Source of the DNA: Struthio camelus
Lineage: Eukaryota > Chordata > Aves > Struthioniformes > Struthionidae
DNA: 64,000 bases
Direction: 5' to 3'
NCBI RefSeq assembly: GCF_040807025.1
Contig: NC_090943.1
Location: 27,743,213-27,807,212, forward strand
The translations under genes and the position numbers were made by a program. Below the pieces are notes generated by a model. That model did no database searches, was not told the origin of the DNA, and was given only the letters and a program-made list of their open reading frames with translations. This document shows, one piece after another, positions 12,801-27,200 of the stretch (its first letter is position 1; every line of letters begins with the position of its first letter).

Positions 12801-15800
12801 TTTTAAATCTGTTTCTCAGATATCTTCTTAGTCATCCCCTTTCCAAGATAAGCATTTCCAATCTATCTGTCTTTCTGAGAAGAGGGAATTAATTCTTTTT
12901 CTCTCAATTCTAGAGAGAATTCTTAGCTCCTAGGGTACTTTTTGCAAAAGGTAAAGCTAGATGTAACTTCCAGGAGAGCCAGCTTGCTTAGGTTGGGCTT
13001 ACCTTCAGAAGAGATCTCAAATGGGCAGCACTACCATAAAACACTTATGGTCTTAAGTGTTGATGGAGGGCAGTAGGTCAGACAGACAAGACTGTATCTA
13101 CCATTGCTTGGAACCTAAATCTACTACTTTCCTCTATTCCCTTTTAGAGAATCCTTCATTTCTTTACTGATGGTATAGGTGCTCTGAATCACTTTGAAGG
13201 GAACATATGCCATCTTTTAAGGCTGATGATACCTAATGTTAATGGCTAAGTTGGGCCTTTTTAGTCTAGCTTCTTAATATATCAACTCTTTCAGAACTCT
13301 TGGGGATATATCGATCCCTCTGATACAGAAGAGGAAGGGTAGGCTCAGTGGGAATGTCCCTCTGCTAGAAGATCATTTGCCCTCTCAGCAGTATTTGCTG
13401 AAACCCCTAATTATCCCACAGACTTACACATTGCTTCAACATTCTGCATCTACAGTAGACTTGCATCATTTTTGGAGCGTTCGTACTTACCATTGTTTGC
13501 TCTGCAAAAGCTATATTAGTTCTCCTAATTTTCCTTTAACATCTTGGTTGCTAGAACTTCTGTCTCTGTTTAGTTGAATCTGTGCCTATTCATTGATAGA
13601 GATGTACAAGACCTCTGAGCTGTCAGAAAAGTAAAGGATGTGGCACGTTCTCCCACTGGAGGGCTCCACAGTAAGATTGACTGCCTTTCCAAAAATAGAT
13701 TTATAGCTTTGTCCCAGGGTTTATGGGCTTGATACAGAAATCACTGAATATAATTCTGTGGTCTGTGTCATGTAAAAAGTCAGATTAAAAAAATGATAGT
13801 GATCTGTATGACTCTAAAATGAATTTTCTTCTTGTATTTGGTTGTATTTTGTGAACATACTTCACACACTCATATTCAGTTCGTAAATTTCATCTCTTAT
13901 ACCCCTGAAAAACAGCTACTAACTTGCCTTTAATGTTACCTTGAAGTATTGTCTTAATTGGTTTCCATGAGGTTTGTATGGTTGTGTACAAATCCCAACG
14001 AACCTCTTCTTCTGTCCACCAATACCAAAGCCGTGGTACAAGGGCAATCTTTTATGGCATGCACCAAAGAGACCACCAGTGGATTAAAAACACTAGTTCA
14101 AGGAAAGTGTGGAGAATTTCTCTTCATTATCGTGGTCAATCAAATGAAAATCTGGTGCTGCACCTGCAACTTCAGAGGGAGGTCTCATGTTTGAGGTTTT
14201 GATATTTTGAGATACTGGTCTCTCAACTTACTGGACTGTATGCTGAAAAGTAAGGCTGATAAGGGACAGCTTGGGCTGGAAGTGAATCATTTCTAGATCT
14301 AAAATGGCGTTGCCTTTCTTGGGAGCATCGGACAATAATAGACAAATTCAAATTCCTTAGTATGCTCTATCAAATACTGCAGAGAGCAGAAATACTAGAT
14401 ATTATAGTTAACTGTTAAGTCAGACAGTGAGCTAAGCTATATGCAAGAAGTTACATGATGAAATAAGCTTATTAGCAACATTAAGAACTACCTAGTATAT
14501 ATATGTCTCTTACATAACTGCCCTTTGGGTATTAGATAATAAAGCTAGGTAAGTAAGTATTTAGCTACTGTGAAAGGAAATGTCCAAAGAAGCTTTTCCC
14601 AAGAGTTTTGAATGCTTTTGAAACCTCAGGGCAACCAACCTTATGACTAAATATTAGAGAAAACACTTTAAATAAACTTCTTAAATCACTGTAATATGAA
14701 AGCTGGCAAGGGCTACTGGCTGTCAGATGCTGCATTAGCTTGTAGGTCCCCACCTTACCACTGCAGTGCTGGATCCATCCTAGCTTCACACAGTGTTTCT
14801 GCGTTGCTACTGCACTTCTCTTGCATTAGGGGGTCTGAGCAGTAAACACCAAACTAATGTGAGCAGCAGCGCTTGTAGGTATGTCCAAGTACTATCCCAA
14901 TATACAGCCTTACAGTGGGGCTGCCAGTGCAGTTTGTAACGATGCTAGCCTGCGTCAGAAAATGTCAGCAGTCTTTTCATGAAATCTGTTTATCCTTTCA
15001 ACACAATTCTCCAGGAGACTGCCTGCCTTTTCTGTTCTGTAAACTATGTCCTTGCTGCAGACTTCGGTCAGCATATATGTGTCAATCAGGGACTATGTGC
15101 AAAATGAGACCCACATAGCTGTCCTAGAAAATGCCCCTGGTTCCAACAGTTAAATATGCCCGGGCTGCATGAATGCTCTGCAGTGACTGTGCGACTTTGC
15201 TCTCTTCATGCTTTATTGCTCTCCTGTCCTCTGTAACGTCAAATTTGAACTGCTTCTCTTCAGTTTGAGCCCAAGAAATTCCCCACTGCATGTACACAGC
15301 CCACGATGCCACAGCCTTCCTCCCTGTGTTGGCCAATTTCCAAACTACTGCCTTTATGCTTTCTGCTGTACTCTGTCTCATGTTTGGGGGGGAATGACTT
15401 ACCAGCAGCACCCTCCTACCAACCTCACTGCTCTTCTGCAAATCACTCCTTAAAACGCTTTCCTTTGCTATAACATTTATAAAACTTGGTAACTGTTAGG
15501 TTTCTTATGTGTCTGAAATGGTGACTAGCATTTTCTCCCTGTATTCTTGAACTCCCTGGCTGTCTGCATGCGCTTGCCTTCTACAGTGCTGAGAGCAGTG
15601 AGTTTGTGTGCCACCTGCACAGCAACATAACACAGAAACAATAATAATACCTCTCATAAAATAGGGGCTAGGCTGTTAAAGAAAGAGTTTATTAATGAAA
15701 CTGAGGGGGAAAATGGAAGAGCTTAGCTGTATGGCTTGATTGAGTACCAGGTGCACAGCACAGAGCAGAGGACAAATACAATTTGTAATATTTATGGAAG

Positions 15801-18800
15801 GATTACTGTACGATATGCAGACTGGAGGTGTATGCTTCAGTGGCAGAACTGGAGTCCGGGCCAGGCCTGCAAGACGCAGGTTGCTCGCAATAGCTGGCTG
15901 TGGCTGCATCTGCAAAAAGCCTGTGGAGAGAGCTGCTCCCAGCCTGCTTCAAGTGACTTGGCTCTGTAGCTCTTGCTGACAAATAATGGTCTTGCTATTA
16001 CTTTAAGCATGTTTGCCACTGATGCTATTGTTTCACATTTTCTGTTTTTGTTGTACATGTTATTTTATACAGGAATAGTACATTTTGCAGGAACAGTAAT
16101 GCACTGCTGCATATGTATGCATGGTCTTTATGTCAGCGAAGTCTTGGTTTCTGTGCTTCTGAAATGCACCCATATAACATTTTGTTTTTCTGTCCTTACT
16201 GAGACTAAAAAAAAAAAACTTGCCTTTTCCATATCAAACTATAGCATATTTACTGTAGGGAAAATGCATTTGCATTCCAAAGTGTCAGGGAAAATCTGTG
16301 CAGATCATCAAAAGTCTTGTCTTAAAGGAGCAAAGGCAGCCACAGAGTCAGCTGGAGAGCTGTTCACCGATGCAGCTGAACTAAAAATCTCCAGCTCCTT
16401 GACCCTTGCCAGTGTGAATGAACTGAAAAAGAAAGCCCATTTGTTAGTCCTCTTGATCATAGGTTTTGATTTGGAAACTCCTAGGAGATATTTGGTCAGC
16501 AATGTGAATAACGGGCCTGATCCTGTGGGTTGTTAAGGACTCATCACCTGAAAAGGGCTTTCCATCTCCAGTGCCCATCCCACCAGGCCAAGGTACTTAG
16601 ACGTGCTAAAACACGAAAGCTATTATGTGGCAGATTTTGCCGGGGGAAGCTGAAGATGGGGTCCTAGGAACAGGGGAGGCTTACTGACTTCATTCACTCT
16701 TTGCACACAGTCCTCTTGCTGCTGCTCAGTCTCCATTTCTGGTTATAGTTCTCACACTTGAGCACTTTGTACAGGTGTTTTTATAGGTAAACAAAAAGTT
16801 GAATTCCACACTTCCTTAAGCTGTGTTTTCACAGGGCCGAGTCTTTTTATCAGTTGAAGCTCAAGGTGCTTCTACGCTGAGGATAATAAAATGTAGCTTG
16901 CTGCCTTCCATAAGGGTTAGGTTAGGCATCGGGATGATCTGAGAAGCCTGTGTTTTTATCATTGCACATGCAATGCACAGCACTAACACCCCACCTCTGC
17001 ACTGGGGGCAGAATTATGCCCTACGGCCCCTTCACCATGGGGGACAGGGTATAAAGACAAAACCTCGGTGCTTCATGTCCACCAGTACAGTAAAGGCTGA
17101 GGTCAAGCTGTATAGTAGAAGGGAAATTGCATGCAGAGAGTAAAAGAAATTATATAACTAAAAGGGCATGAATCAGGTGTCTCATCAGAGGAATTTGTGT
17201 TACCTCAGAGGCCCAAGGTGTCTGAGAGATGTCTGACTGGGACTGGTGGAGGGGAAGCAGGATCCGCAGAAAGTCCATACCCTTCTGCGGGGGCAACAGA
17301 CGGCCCGGGCATGCCAAGGCATCTCACTTCGCATTAGATATGTCTTCTGCAAGGAACGATAGATGTGCTTTCTTTTTCTAGATATCACTTTTGGGCTTTA
17401 GGCAAATGGGAAGTTGTATAGGAAATATGGAGCTTTTTGAGAAATTGTTTTCACAGTGACTTTTTAAATCCGTTACTATCTACAAATTATTGTTATCTTT
17501 GACAACTCCTGTTTTCGTGTATCAACCACTACAAATGCTATTTTAGACTGTTGTGTTTTTCAGCTGAACCAACTGCAAATAATACCGAGCGGAGCATCCT
17601 GCAGAAGCTCTATATGCCTAGTTAAAAAGTAATATATGCTCACTGCAACTTTTCAAATCCCTCTATATCTTTCATTTCCTTCAGAGACTTTTTCTGAAAT
17701 GCTGTTTAATTGTGGGTTAATCAATTAAACCACTTCACTAAAGCTGCTGGATATGACACATGACTTCCAGGACAAATGAAAGAACCATTAAATGCTCCTT
17801 CTTTTAGTGATAGCCATAACAGTGGGAAACCACCACCTGCAGATTAGCCTCATGCAGGTTTAAGCAGGAGTTCAGTCAATTGACTGAACAGATTGCTTAA
17901 TGGTCTGATATTGAATGTAAGGGCAAGAGACTGGTTTATTTTACTCCATGTGTGTGAGTGTGTGTTGAAGTGGCAGAAGAAGCAGAAAAAGGCAAGAAAT
18001 TCAAGAAAACATCTAGAACAAACGCAATGACAGCAGTCTGGAAGTAGATAAGAGGGTGAGGGAGTGTAACTTTTTTGGGTAAGATGTGGCTGAAGGAGGC
18101 ATGGAATTAGGAGCAAATGATCTGTCTCGCTGTGTCCATGGAGTGGGGGCAGGGGGGCGCTGTCAATAGACTTTCTTTGCTAAAACTAATTAATATTATT
18201 TGAGAAACTAAAGATCTATGAACTATGACATTTAATAAAAAATTGTCTTTAAACCACAAAACACAAACTGAGCCTAATGTTTTCTAATGGGATTGAGAAA
18301 TGCTTCTCTCCTCATAACATTAGAAAACAAAAATTTAAATATAAGAGGGAAATTCATATCCTCTGGCATTAACCATGTGAAGCTGGGGGCATGAGTAAGC
18401 TCTAGAAAAGTCTCTTTGCTCTCTCTTCACTGACTGTGCATGAAGTGTAGATGATTAACTTAGACTAGACACAAAATTAAGTTAAAAGGGACCTAAAGTG
18501 AAGTGAGGCTAAACCTCATGTATGCCTCTCACATAGCTAGTAGGATAATGTAAGTTAGTGAGACCCTCTTAGTGGAGGGTCACTTCAGTAAAGTCTGATG
18601 GATTATCATTGTGTATAAAGGGCTATCACTTTATTTGTTTTTATCTTTACTCAGCAGATTTTTTTTTGAGTTTCACTGTTGTGTTTTAGATGTAAATATA
18701 TATAAAGAAATCTATCAGACTGAAGACTGCCTGTTCTGCATTGCCATACTTCATTTGGTTTCTGAGAGGCAAATGTTAGTACAAAATGAACAGTGATCAT

Positions 18801-19424
18801 AAATCAGCAGGCCATCTTCAACATTTGGAAAATATGCATAGGAAAATGAATTTTAAAGAGTTGGTGGCCGGTAGGCACTATCAAAATGGCAAGGACAAAA
18901 CTTGGCAATGACTTACCATCTATATGCTGTCTGCAATGCTCTGACAGCAGTGGTAAATTCAGCTACAATAAAATAAGCGCTGTGCTCATCTGGAAGCTGT
19001 GGGGTACAAAGTGAATGAATGAGTGATAAGCCTTGACTGTCAGTTTTGCTGACAGGAAAGACTTTTATGGATCTCATATTGGTGAAAACAGGACTGGCTC
19101 TGGGGAATTTTCAAGCTAACATTTCAATTCAAATGTTCATTGAAATACTGACAAAATTCCCAATAACCGCATGCACAGATTCAGAAAAAGGCCATAATTA
19201 ATGTATGAGAGTAACAGCTACTCTTGTACATACAAGGTGACCCACAACTGACAAAGTTTAATACTGACAAAACAACACATTTTATTTGCTGTAGTCCTAC
19301 TGTTACAGGCTCATCATCCTGTCGACTGTGCCCTAGAGCATGCTGCTTAGCACACAGAGGCAGGTGGCAAAACACTGGAGAGAGGTCTTGTTGTCATCAT
19401 CTCTGGGAGGAGGGTGGTACTTTT
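3846..19424. other. non-coding region downstream of the CR1
   Basis: About 15.6 kb with no supported exon. It holds the ACTACTAACTA repeats at 5.8 kb and scattered homopolymer A runs. A 187-codon plus-strand open frame at 15973-16536 is the longest in the window; it has no recognised domain and is explainable by chance. The stretch 6170-6260 has TAATTA and TTATCAGATGG motifs typical of conserved non-coding elements, which is only a compositional impression. Confidence 0.55.
5806..5870. repeat. degenerate ACTACTAACTA repeats
   Basis: A run of variants of ACTACTAACTA. Three exact TACTAAC heptamers start at 5830, 5849 and 5861. The unit is imperfect and the tract short. TACTAAC is the optimal splice branch-point sequence, but no adjacent exon is seen. 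Confidence 0.65.
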
Positions 19425-19467
19425 CCACATGATAGGTACTTCCACATGATAGGTACCACATGATAGA
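19425..19467. repeat. short tandem repeat, three partial units
   Basis: CCACATGATAGGTAC is present twice, followed by a third partial unit CACATGATAGA. Each unit contains a CACATG E-box-like core. Confidence 0.8.
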
Positions 19468-22400
19468 CACCTGAGCTGCTGTCATGAGTAGCATCTTACT
19501 CCAAATATCTTGCTACGTTAGCTAAAGTGACTGCGGCTGAGTAGCAGGTCATGGCTCGTTGTGTGTAAAGGTGTCTGAACACGGCTCAACAGGGTATGAA
19601 TACCCTAGATATTGTGGCAAGAGAAAATCAACCCTCCTTCCAGTAACTTGAAGTGAAACTTTAGAAAAGGAAGAGTAAAAGCCACGCTCACTGCTCACAA
19701 GCTCCTGTAGCAACTATCAGTCAAAGAAGACCCACAGTTTCATTTAACCAAGGACCTGCCAGGAGCGCAGGTGCTCGTGGTGCAGCAGGGACCCACAACG
19801 TGGTGGCAAGGCATATTCCAGGCTGGGAACAGTGAGCAACAGTTGAGCAGCACCAGGTGGGACAGACCATGTTCAAGACATTTTTACATCCTAACTGCTC
19901 TGCCTTGCAAAATTTTGTGTCACAGCTAAAGTAGGCATGGGGGTAAGGCGTTTTATATCAGCCCTGACAGACAGGGAACAACGTAGACAGCTGCTTACTT
20001 TTCTCTATCCATGTGCAAGCACAGGATGAACATTCTCCCTTAGAAAAGGCCATCCTAGAGCATGTATGCTGTCTAATGGCTACCTTCAGAAGGAAAGAAT
20101 CATAAGCAAATAATTACCATCTTTATGATGTTTCCAGTTTAAATTATGGAAGCTCTGAATGGAAGGTGGAACTAATGAAAAATTAGAAAATGGATTAGCT
20201 GGCCCTGAGACAGTGGAAACAGTGAAAGATTTCTTATAACAAATGATAACCGCCTGAGATCTCTTTCCCCCTACATTTTAAAATGAATTACTCCTTCCAA
20301 GCCTTTCAAAATATGATGAGAAAATGAAATTAGTAAATATTGCCTTTGCATCAAATTTCAACCTTGAGATATTTATTTTTATAAGAAGAATATTTGCTAG
20401 AGTAAGCAGTTCTGGAAGATTGTTGCATGTTTTATTTTTCCTCATTGTTGTATAGTATTTCTGCTCTGCAAATATCAGATAGATAAAGTGTTCCTATTTT
20501 GATAATAGGATTATGGAAAAAGACTATTTCATAGGTTTAAGATCGCTACCAAAAAGCTCTGAAGAATATCTGAAGAATATATATATATTTAGAAGAGTCC
20601 TTCAAGATTTCCGGGTATGTTTCCCAGAAGAACCATTGGATAATTCCTAAGATCTCCCCTTTGCTTGTTTAGTAAGTCTTTATTCTGTTACCTTTAGGGA
20701 AGATTTTGTGTCAACCATAAGGACTGCAGCCTATGCACAAAGGCCGCAGAAGTGGTCAACGGGCCAAAGCCTGAAAGTCACGCTACGTGTTTACTGTGAG
20801 GTCAGTGAGAAGTTAGTCCCTCAGACTAAACAGAGACTTCTGGAGTTGAACAAGATCAGTTTCTTCCATTTGCTTCTAGGCAGGGAAAAGTAGTATATTT
20901 TTGCAACATAATCACTGGAGTTTGAAAAATAATAATTAAAGCCTCATTTCAGTGAAATATTAGGGTCCCAAGTGCTTAACTTAACTTTAGAATGCAAAAA
21001 ATTAAATGAATGCTTAATGACTATTAAATCGCTTATCTGAACAAAACTACTTTATTTTAATTGTTTTTAAATTAGCACCTTCTTTTTATGGCCAGATCAG
21101 TTTTCAAAACTGTAACTTCAGACATGCTGAATATAAAACTGAAGGATACTGTTTGGGTGTTCAAAGGAAGAATTTAGGTTGTTGGAGTCTTTTTCATTAG
21201 TTTTATCTTTTTTAGGTAAATAAAATAAGAACAATGCAAAAATGGATATGTTCCTTTCCTTACACTCTCTCCCAGCTCTGTCTTAGATCTACTTTAGTGA
21301 TGTGTTACCCTTTATGAATTCACTACCCAGAATTAATGCAGTAAATGTAAGACTGAAGTGCAGAGGGATATTGCTGTATTCAGACACCCTAGATTATACC
21401 TACATTACTGAGCCTCATATTGGTTGCTTCTAGGTGTTTTTTGCTTACCTCCTTATAGCTTATATAGACTGAATAGCTTCCTTATATAGACTGAATAGCT
21501 CTTCAGAGATGCCAAACTCTCTCTACTGATTAACGCAAAGCCCACCTGAAAAAATCGTTAAGTAGAGGGACTTAAGTTGAAATAGAGGACAGAAACCCAG
21601 AGGACTAGAATGGCTTTCCCTAGGTGAAATCCTACACATCATCTTTGCAAAGGAGGAGGAAAATATCCATTAACATTATTTGTGAGCTAGTGTGCAATAA
21701 TGTCCTCAAGGTGTTAAATGCAGATATCAGGCTGAAGGTTCTGTAAACTGAGTGTTACAAGTTACAGCCAGTTTGTGTCAGTTGTTCACGGTCTTGTGGT
21801 GATGGTATCTTTCCTTAAATTTATTTAGTTTAAAGGTGGTAGCTGTGTCATTTTTCCTCACAGCTAGAGAAAGTCCTGCTGCATCAAGGCAACTGCCTTC
21901 ACATGGTTTAAACAGCTCAGGAAACTGGAAGGTGTCCAGTTGTGCTGTTTGTTGCTAGAGACATCCATCTTGATGAGAGTTGGCAAATATATCAGGACTT
22001 TGTACCACTGTCTGAAATAATATTCTTCAGTGATTGAGTAACATAGACCATTTGGGAAAATTTCTCAGAGGCCAAATCGACAGCTTTTCCCCTCGCCCCA
22101 TTAATTAAAATTGCAACATTCTGCCTGTCAATATATTCCTTGAAGGCAGTGGAAAAATGGAGAGCTGTTTTTTGCCGAAGGGCATATACGATCCAAAAGC
22201 AATGAAATTCTGCAGTTGCAGAGTATTTCTGTCCTAAGGGTCTGTTCACTTGGCTGACTGTGATGTCAGAAAACCAAAACATTTTTCCTACACCTTGTCA
22301 TCAAGTTTATCTATAAATGATCCAAAACCAGTAAACTTTCCCCATTCTCAGTAACTTTTGTGAAGTACATCAAATTTACAAAGCTTCGGGGAAAAATCAT

Positions 22401-22639
22401 AACTTGTCCTTAAAATATCCTTCTATTTTTGTTTATCCTATTGGTCACGGAATAGCTATGAAAGCTGTTTATGACTGTGTAGTGTACTCCTCACATATGC
22501 ACCAGAAGATACCTTTTCCTGTGGAGTAAGTTATAAAAGAATAGGAATAAAATGACCCGTGGAATATAAGGCTGAAGAAAAAAAGGGGTAATAGTTGTAA
22601 AGACTGAGTTATTAGGGTTTAACCTGTGTTCGCCCAGAA
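19468..22639. other. non-coding
   Basis: No supported gene. Contains the 22-bp-period duplication at 21460-21500. Open frames at 20708-20893 plus and 21992-22282 minus have no recognisable family. Confidence 0.6.
21460..21500. repeat. 22-bp-period tandem duplication
   Basis: TTATATAGACTGAATAGCT occurs at 21460-21478 and again at 21482-21500, identical over 19 bases with a 3-base spacer. Confidence 0.85.
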
Positions 22640-23290
22640 CTAACCTAGGGTGAAAGACCTACTTGGAGCTGAGTCCTAGCTCCTGCCTTCCTCTTCAGTG
22701 TTAGTGGTGCTGTTCCTTGCAGCACGGCGGAGCTGGGAAGGAGTGATACGGCTGTGGGGAGAGCTGGAGCAGCCATCCTGGCTTCCACCAAGCGAGGGGA
22801 CGGGGCTCCTGCAGCTGGTAAAGGAGAGGACTGAGGAGGAGATGACTGAGGTTGCAAAGTTGTAGAGGCGGCAGCCAAGGCTAATGGAGAACTGCTACTC
22901 ACCAGCTCTTCCAGAAACAGGGGGCACTTGAGGAAACTAGTCAGAAATGTGTTCAAAACAAGTAAGTGGGCAATTTATGCAGAGCTTCAGGAATGAGTTG
23001 CTGCAGGAGGCTGTGAAGGCAGACAGCATCAGGAAATCCAGAAAGGGGTTAGACGAATTAGCCTCCCCCTACAACTCACCTATTGCAAAGAGACTGGGGG
23101 ACATGAGGCAGGAGGAGGTAGTGGGTGCGGCCGCTGATGTTAGGGGGACCACCGAGAGGAGCAGGGGTGTCACTTCTTGTTGGCCCCAGGAAAGCAAAGC
23201 AGAAATTTGTGGTCCTGGCTGTAGCGGAGGGAAAAACAATTGCCCTGTTACCTGTAAGGAGATCACAAGTTGGAACAAAAAACATCTTGA
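22640..23290. other. GC-rich islet with NotI-type GCGGCCGC
   Basis: About 650 bases with higher GC and about a dozen CpGs, including the octamer GCGGCCGC at 23127-23134, rare in this kind of DNA. Overlapping open frames on both strands (22645-22956 minus, 22947-23294 plus, 23076-23312 minus) carry low-complexity Ser/Pro/Ala or mixed sequence with no recognised family. I cannot tell an orphan CpG island from a decayed transposable element. Confidence 0.45.
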
Positions 23291-24239
23291 ATGAATATTT
23301 TATGGCGGGCATGAGTGCTTTCTTTTGGGCCCAGTCCTATAAATAACGAAGATGCTTGTTTCTTAGTGACTCATGTAGCTTTGGGGCACTTTCAGTCCAG
23401 GGAATCTGGACAGGGAAGAAAAAGTACATACAAATGTGCAGAGAGTGCACATAAAGAAAGAATGTGCATAAAGAGTGAAATGAAAGTTCTATGTCCCCAA
23501 ATGCAGACTGAGTGAAACTAGGCAGAAAAACCTGCAGTTATTATAGTTTTGATGCCATATTCATATTCTGATTCTGCTTATTGTATTACCTGGGAGAGGA
23601 GTTATGATCTGCTTCAAATTGTTACCCTGTAACTCCTCTTCTATTATAGTCTCTTCAGAAGTGCCAAGTGCTCTTCAAGAACCTGCAAAGCTGCTCAGAG
23701 ATCCCTTGCAAAAAGACAGCATGCAAATAAAAATATGAGTAGGGGATGCTGCTGCAGAAGCAGCAGAACCAGGGATTCCACTTTTGGTGAGTCTCTTGAC
23801 ATTTGACATTTTAATTAACTCTTCGAATCAAATGGCAAAACAAGAATTGCAGATTAACAAGTAGAAGAACTCTTATTACCATTATTTTTACTAACACTAG
23901 TAGTAGTATTTGGTGCTGAATCTAGTGGATTTTGGAAGGCAAAGGTGTTGCAAGTAGAGAGGGTAACTATACTTCATAAGAAATATGCAGATGCCTCATT
24001 CTCAAGCCCTCTCAGTGTATGGCCAAATGAAACCTCAGGAAGTAGGCATTTCTCTTTATCTAGTCATCTGCTTTTATTCTGTCCATCATGAGGGCTTACT
24101 TGTTCATTTATCTTAAAGGTAGGGGGAGAAATTTTCAACATTTTCTTAAGAATAATTGAGCTCTTGAAGTAATGTTTCAAAGCCTCAGAAAAAAATATTT
24201 CCTGGTGCACAGGTGCTGTTTTTCTTTGATAAAAAGAAC

Positions 24240-24276
24240 ATTACATGAAAATAAAAGCATTACATGAAAATAAAAC
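24240..24276. repeat. 19-bp-period tandem duplication
   Basis: ATTACATGAAAATAAAA appears twice in a row with period 19. It is a simple local duplication in AT-rich sequence. Confidence 0.8.
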
Positions 24277-27200
24277 CTGCTCTGTTGAAATCAAGGTATT
24301 ATACTCTGCAGCAACATCCACATGTGGGTGTTCTTGTCGTGTCTGAAATAGAAAACTGCTGACAATTTGATCATCTCATCCATCTGTATTTCTACTCACA
24401 CTGTTACATCAGGAGTACTCTGTGTCAGTGGTTCCAAAAATCCTGTTAAGTTTATGAGGCGATATATGTCCTGGGTGTATCCAAGAGATCTCTGAAGATT
24501 TCAAGAAAAATTCTTGGGATCATTTGGGAAAGTTATATCTCACAGGTGTCTGTTATCTCTTTTCAGATGACAGCTGTTATGTATTTTTCATACTAAATAA
24601 AGCTGCAGAGAGCTGCTATAGCCGAATAGGATTTGATGTATTAAGTATTCTTTAGTTAATACAGACAACTCGTTACTTCTTTTACTTATTTCTTCAAACC
24701 TTAAATTTAAGCACTTTTGCTCTGGTGGCAAAAAGAGCTTCTAAATGCCACCTAACTTCTAGGCTGGGGTTTACTCACTTTGGATGCCTCCAGAGCCTCT
24801 AGAGAAAAGACTAAATTGATTCTTCCACTTCTGCCAGCACAGTCTCCAGAGCAGGAGGTCTTGCAACTCAGGAAGGGCATATCAGGGCAGGCAGAGATAG
24901 TGTCATGCTCTGCTTCCCTGCCACTCTCAGCTGAGCCTTCAGAAGCAGCTGCCAAACTGCTATAAACTGTGTGACCTAGAGCAAAGAGCTGGAAACCACA
25001 GCTGGTTATTTTATTGTGTGCGTGTGGCACAGTGCATCTCCACTGCAGGGATCCCAGAGCCAGGGCTCTGATTCAGAGCAGGTATCTTTCCCTGTTTTTC
25101 CTGTCTCTTCCTCTCTAGTTCACCTATTTTGAGAGGTTCCTGCTTTTGCTATGGAGATAATGGCTATTCATGAAACAGTAACCAAACTGCCATAAATTGC
25201 AGTCAGGCGTATCTGGGGAAACCAGAACTGATTTTCGATTTCCTTGGTATGTCCAGGTACAATTTATATCCTACCTAGCACTACACAGGCATGTGTGGGT
25301 CGGCTGGGATGGGAGCAGCTGCTGTCATTCAAAGACAGGCTATCCTGTTCATGAAGCAGAGCCTTAAATCTTATTTGGGCTGATCTGCTTATGTGGCTCC
25401 TGAAAGCACTGCTGCAGAGTTGTGCAGTGTTGCATGCAACTGCTTTGTAATGTCTCTTCACTGCACATGTTCCGGCTCCTGGCCCAGCTCAGAACTAGCT
25501 CCTTCTAGTTGTCTGCAGCGTATTGCATTAAACAGTACAGTACGGTACAGTAGGCTTTGCCGTCTTCCAGCTAGTGCTATTCCCTGCTCTAATGTATGCT
25601 AGAATGAGAATCTCCCCATTCTGCTTTATTTTAATGAAGCTTTACGTTCCTCTGAGAGACGTGACTTTCCTCTCAAGTGTAGCATTGGTATCCAGACCTC
25701 TTTTTTCCAAACTGTACTCAGCGAATTGCAATATAGCTGTAAAGTTTGGATCCTCATCTAGACATATCTAGTGTGTAGAATATTCACATACCATTTCTTT
25801 GGTCAGCTCATTAGGAATAGGAGACCAGGCAAAGGAATTCATCTCCAAAAGCCCAGGTGGGTACGAACAAAGGGAAGACGGCTTGGAAGCGATGGTCCTG
25901 TTCATGTTTGAAGTGGGTTTCTTTCCTATAAGCGATTTATTCAGATTGTTTTAGAAAACGTCTGCTTCCTGCTCTGCTGACTTGCTGCTTTGAGGCTGTG
26001 CCTGTGAAATAAAAGATTTTATTTTGCATGTGTGTTTTTATTTCCTTGCAAAAGCTTCAATACAGGTTTTCCTCCCCTGCTCCCATTTATATTACTCATA
26101 TTTTTGCCTAGCTGCAACTAAAAGTGTTACATAAGGGGTCAAAGCCCTCAGTGGTTCAGCAGCTGACCAGAAGGACTATTGCATATTCCCATCTGGTCAG
26201 GAACAGCAAGGGCAAAAGCGGCCCCCCAAGCAGCAAAGCAAGGATTCAAATGGAGAGCTGCTGTGACTGCTCGCCAGCTTGCATTACTGGCTGCCTGGGA
26301 CATGGGGCTTGCTGGGACGTGGCTCTGCCCCTTTTTGTCTGGTTCAGGAGCTACCAGGCTTCTAATGGAAACTCTAATTCTTGACTAATTTCAGCCACTA
26401 GGTCTCTCTTTTGGTAGCATGGCTTATAAATTACTTTGCAACTCTCTTCTTTACCTTACTCTCTTTTTGTTTATTCTTCTCCAAAGCGAAATTCTTCCTG
26501 GAATTTGATGGGGCTTGTTTCCACTCCATTTTCAAACCATTTGGCCAAGATGATTATCAAACAAGACAAGCAATCTTGGTACCTTCCTTGAGACACCCTT
26601 CAGAGCACATGTACCTAAATCTGAGTCTGTTGAGGATTTGGCCTGTGGAAATTATACCTCTTTCAAGGCAAATCCAAGTCTGGGAACACTAATTGTAGTC
26701 ATCCGAAGGCGCTAATCAGTGCTGAAGAAAAATCCTCCTGTTCTTTCCTTTCTAAGACATACATAAATACATTTTCTTGATTCACAAAAGTTAATTATAC
26801 AAGCGTTTTCACTTGTTTGTTTTCATAGTAAGGACATTTTAATGGTGGATATTGTGTGTTTTGTAACCAAAGAGATTAAATATTATTTATTGACTTCCAG
26901 TACAAGATTTCTGAATAAAAGTAGTTGCTTTTACTTATTTTCATGAAATTGTGAGAATTTTTCCATTTCAATAATAGAGATTTGGAAACTATATCCAAAA
27001 TACTCATTGTATTAGTTCTCTGGCATTGTATTAAGGGTTTTTCAACTTGGTAAATTTATAGCAAGCATGTCACTAGAATGTCATGTCTGTTACCATTTTT
27101 GAATGTGACTTTATGTCAAGATATAATAACCTTTGTATCCAAAATTATTTATTTTTTATATTTTATTAGTAAATCTAACAAAACAACTGAAGGAAAAATG

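Noticed and set aside
15973..16536. Longest open frame in the window, 187 codons, plus strand
   Set aside because: No recognised domain, hydrophobic start from T-rich DNA, a poly-A/Lys run inside; length is plausible by chance in 64 kb across six frames.
22947..23294. 115-codon plus-strand open frame in the GC islet
   Set aside because: Overlaps comparable frames on the other strand; no domain or splice context; treated as a composition effect.
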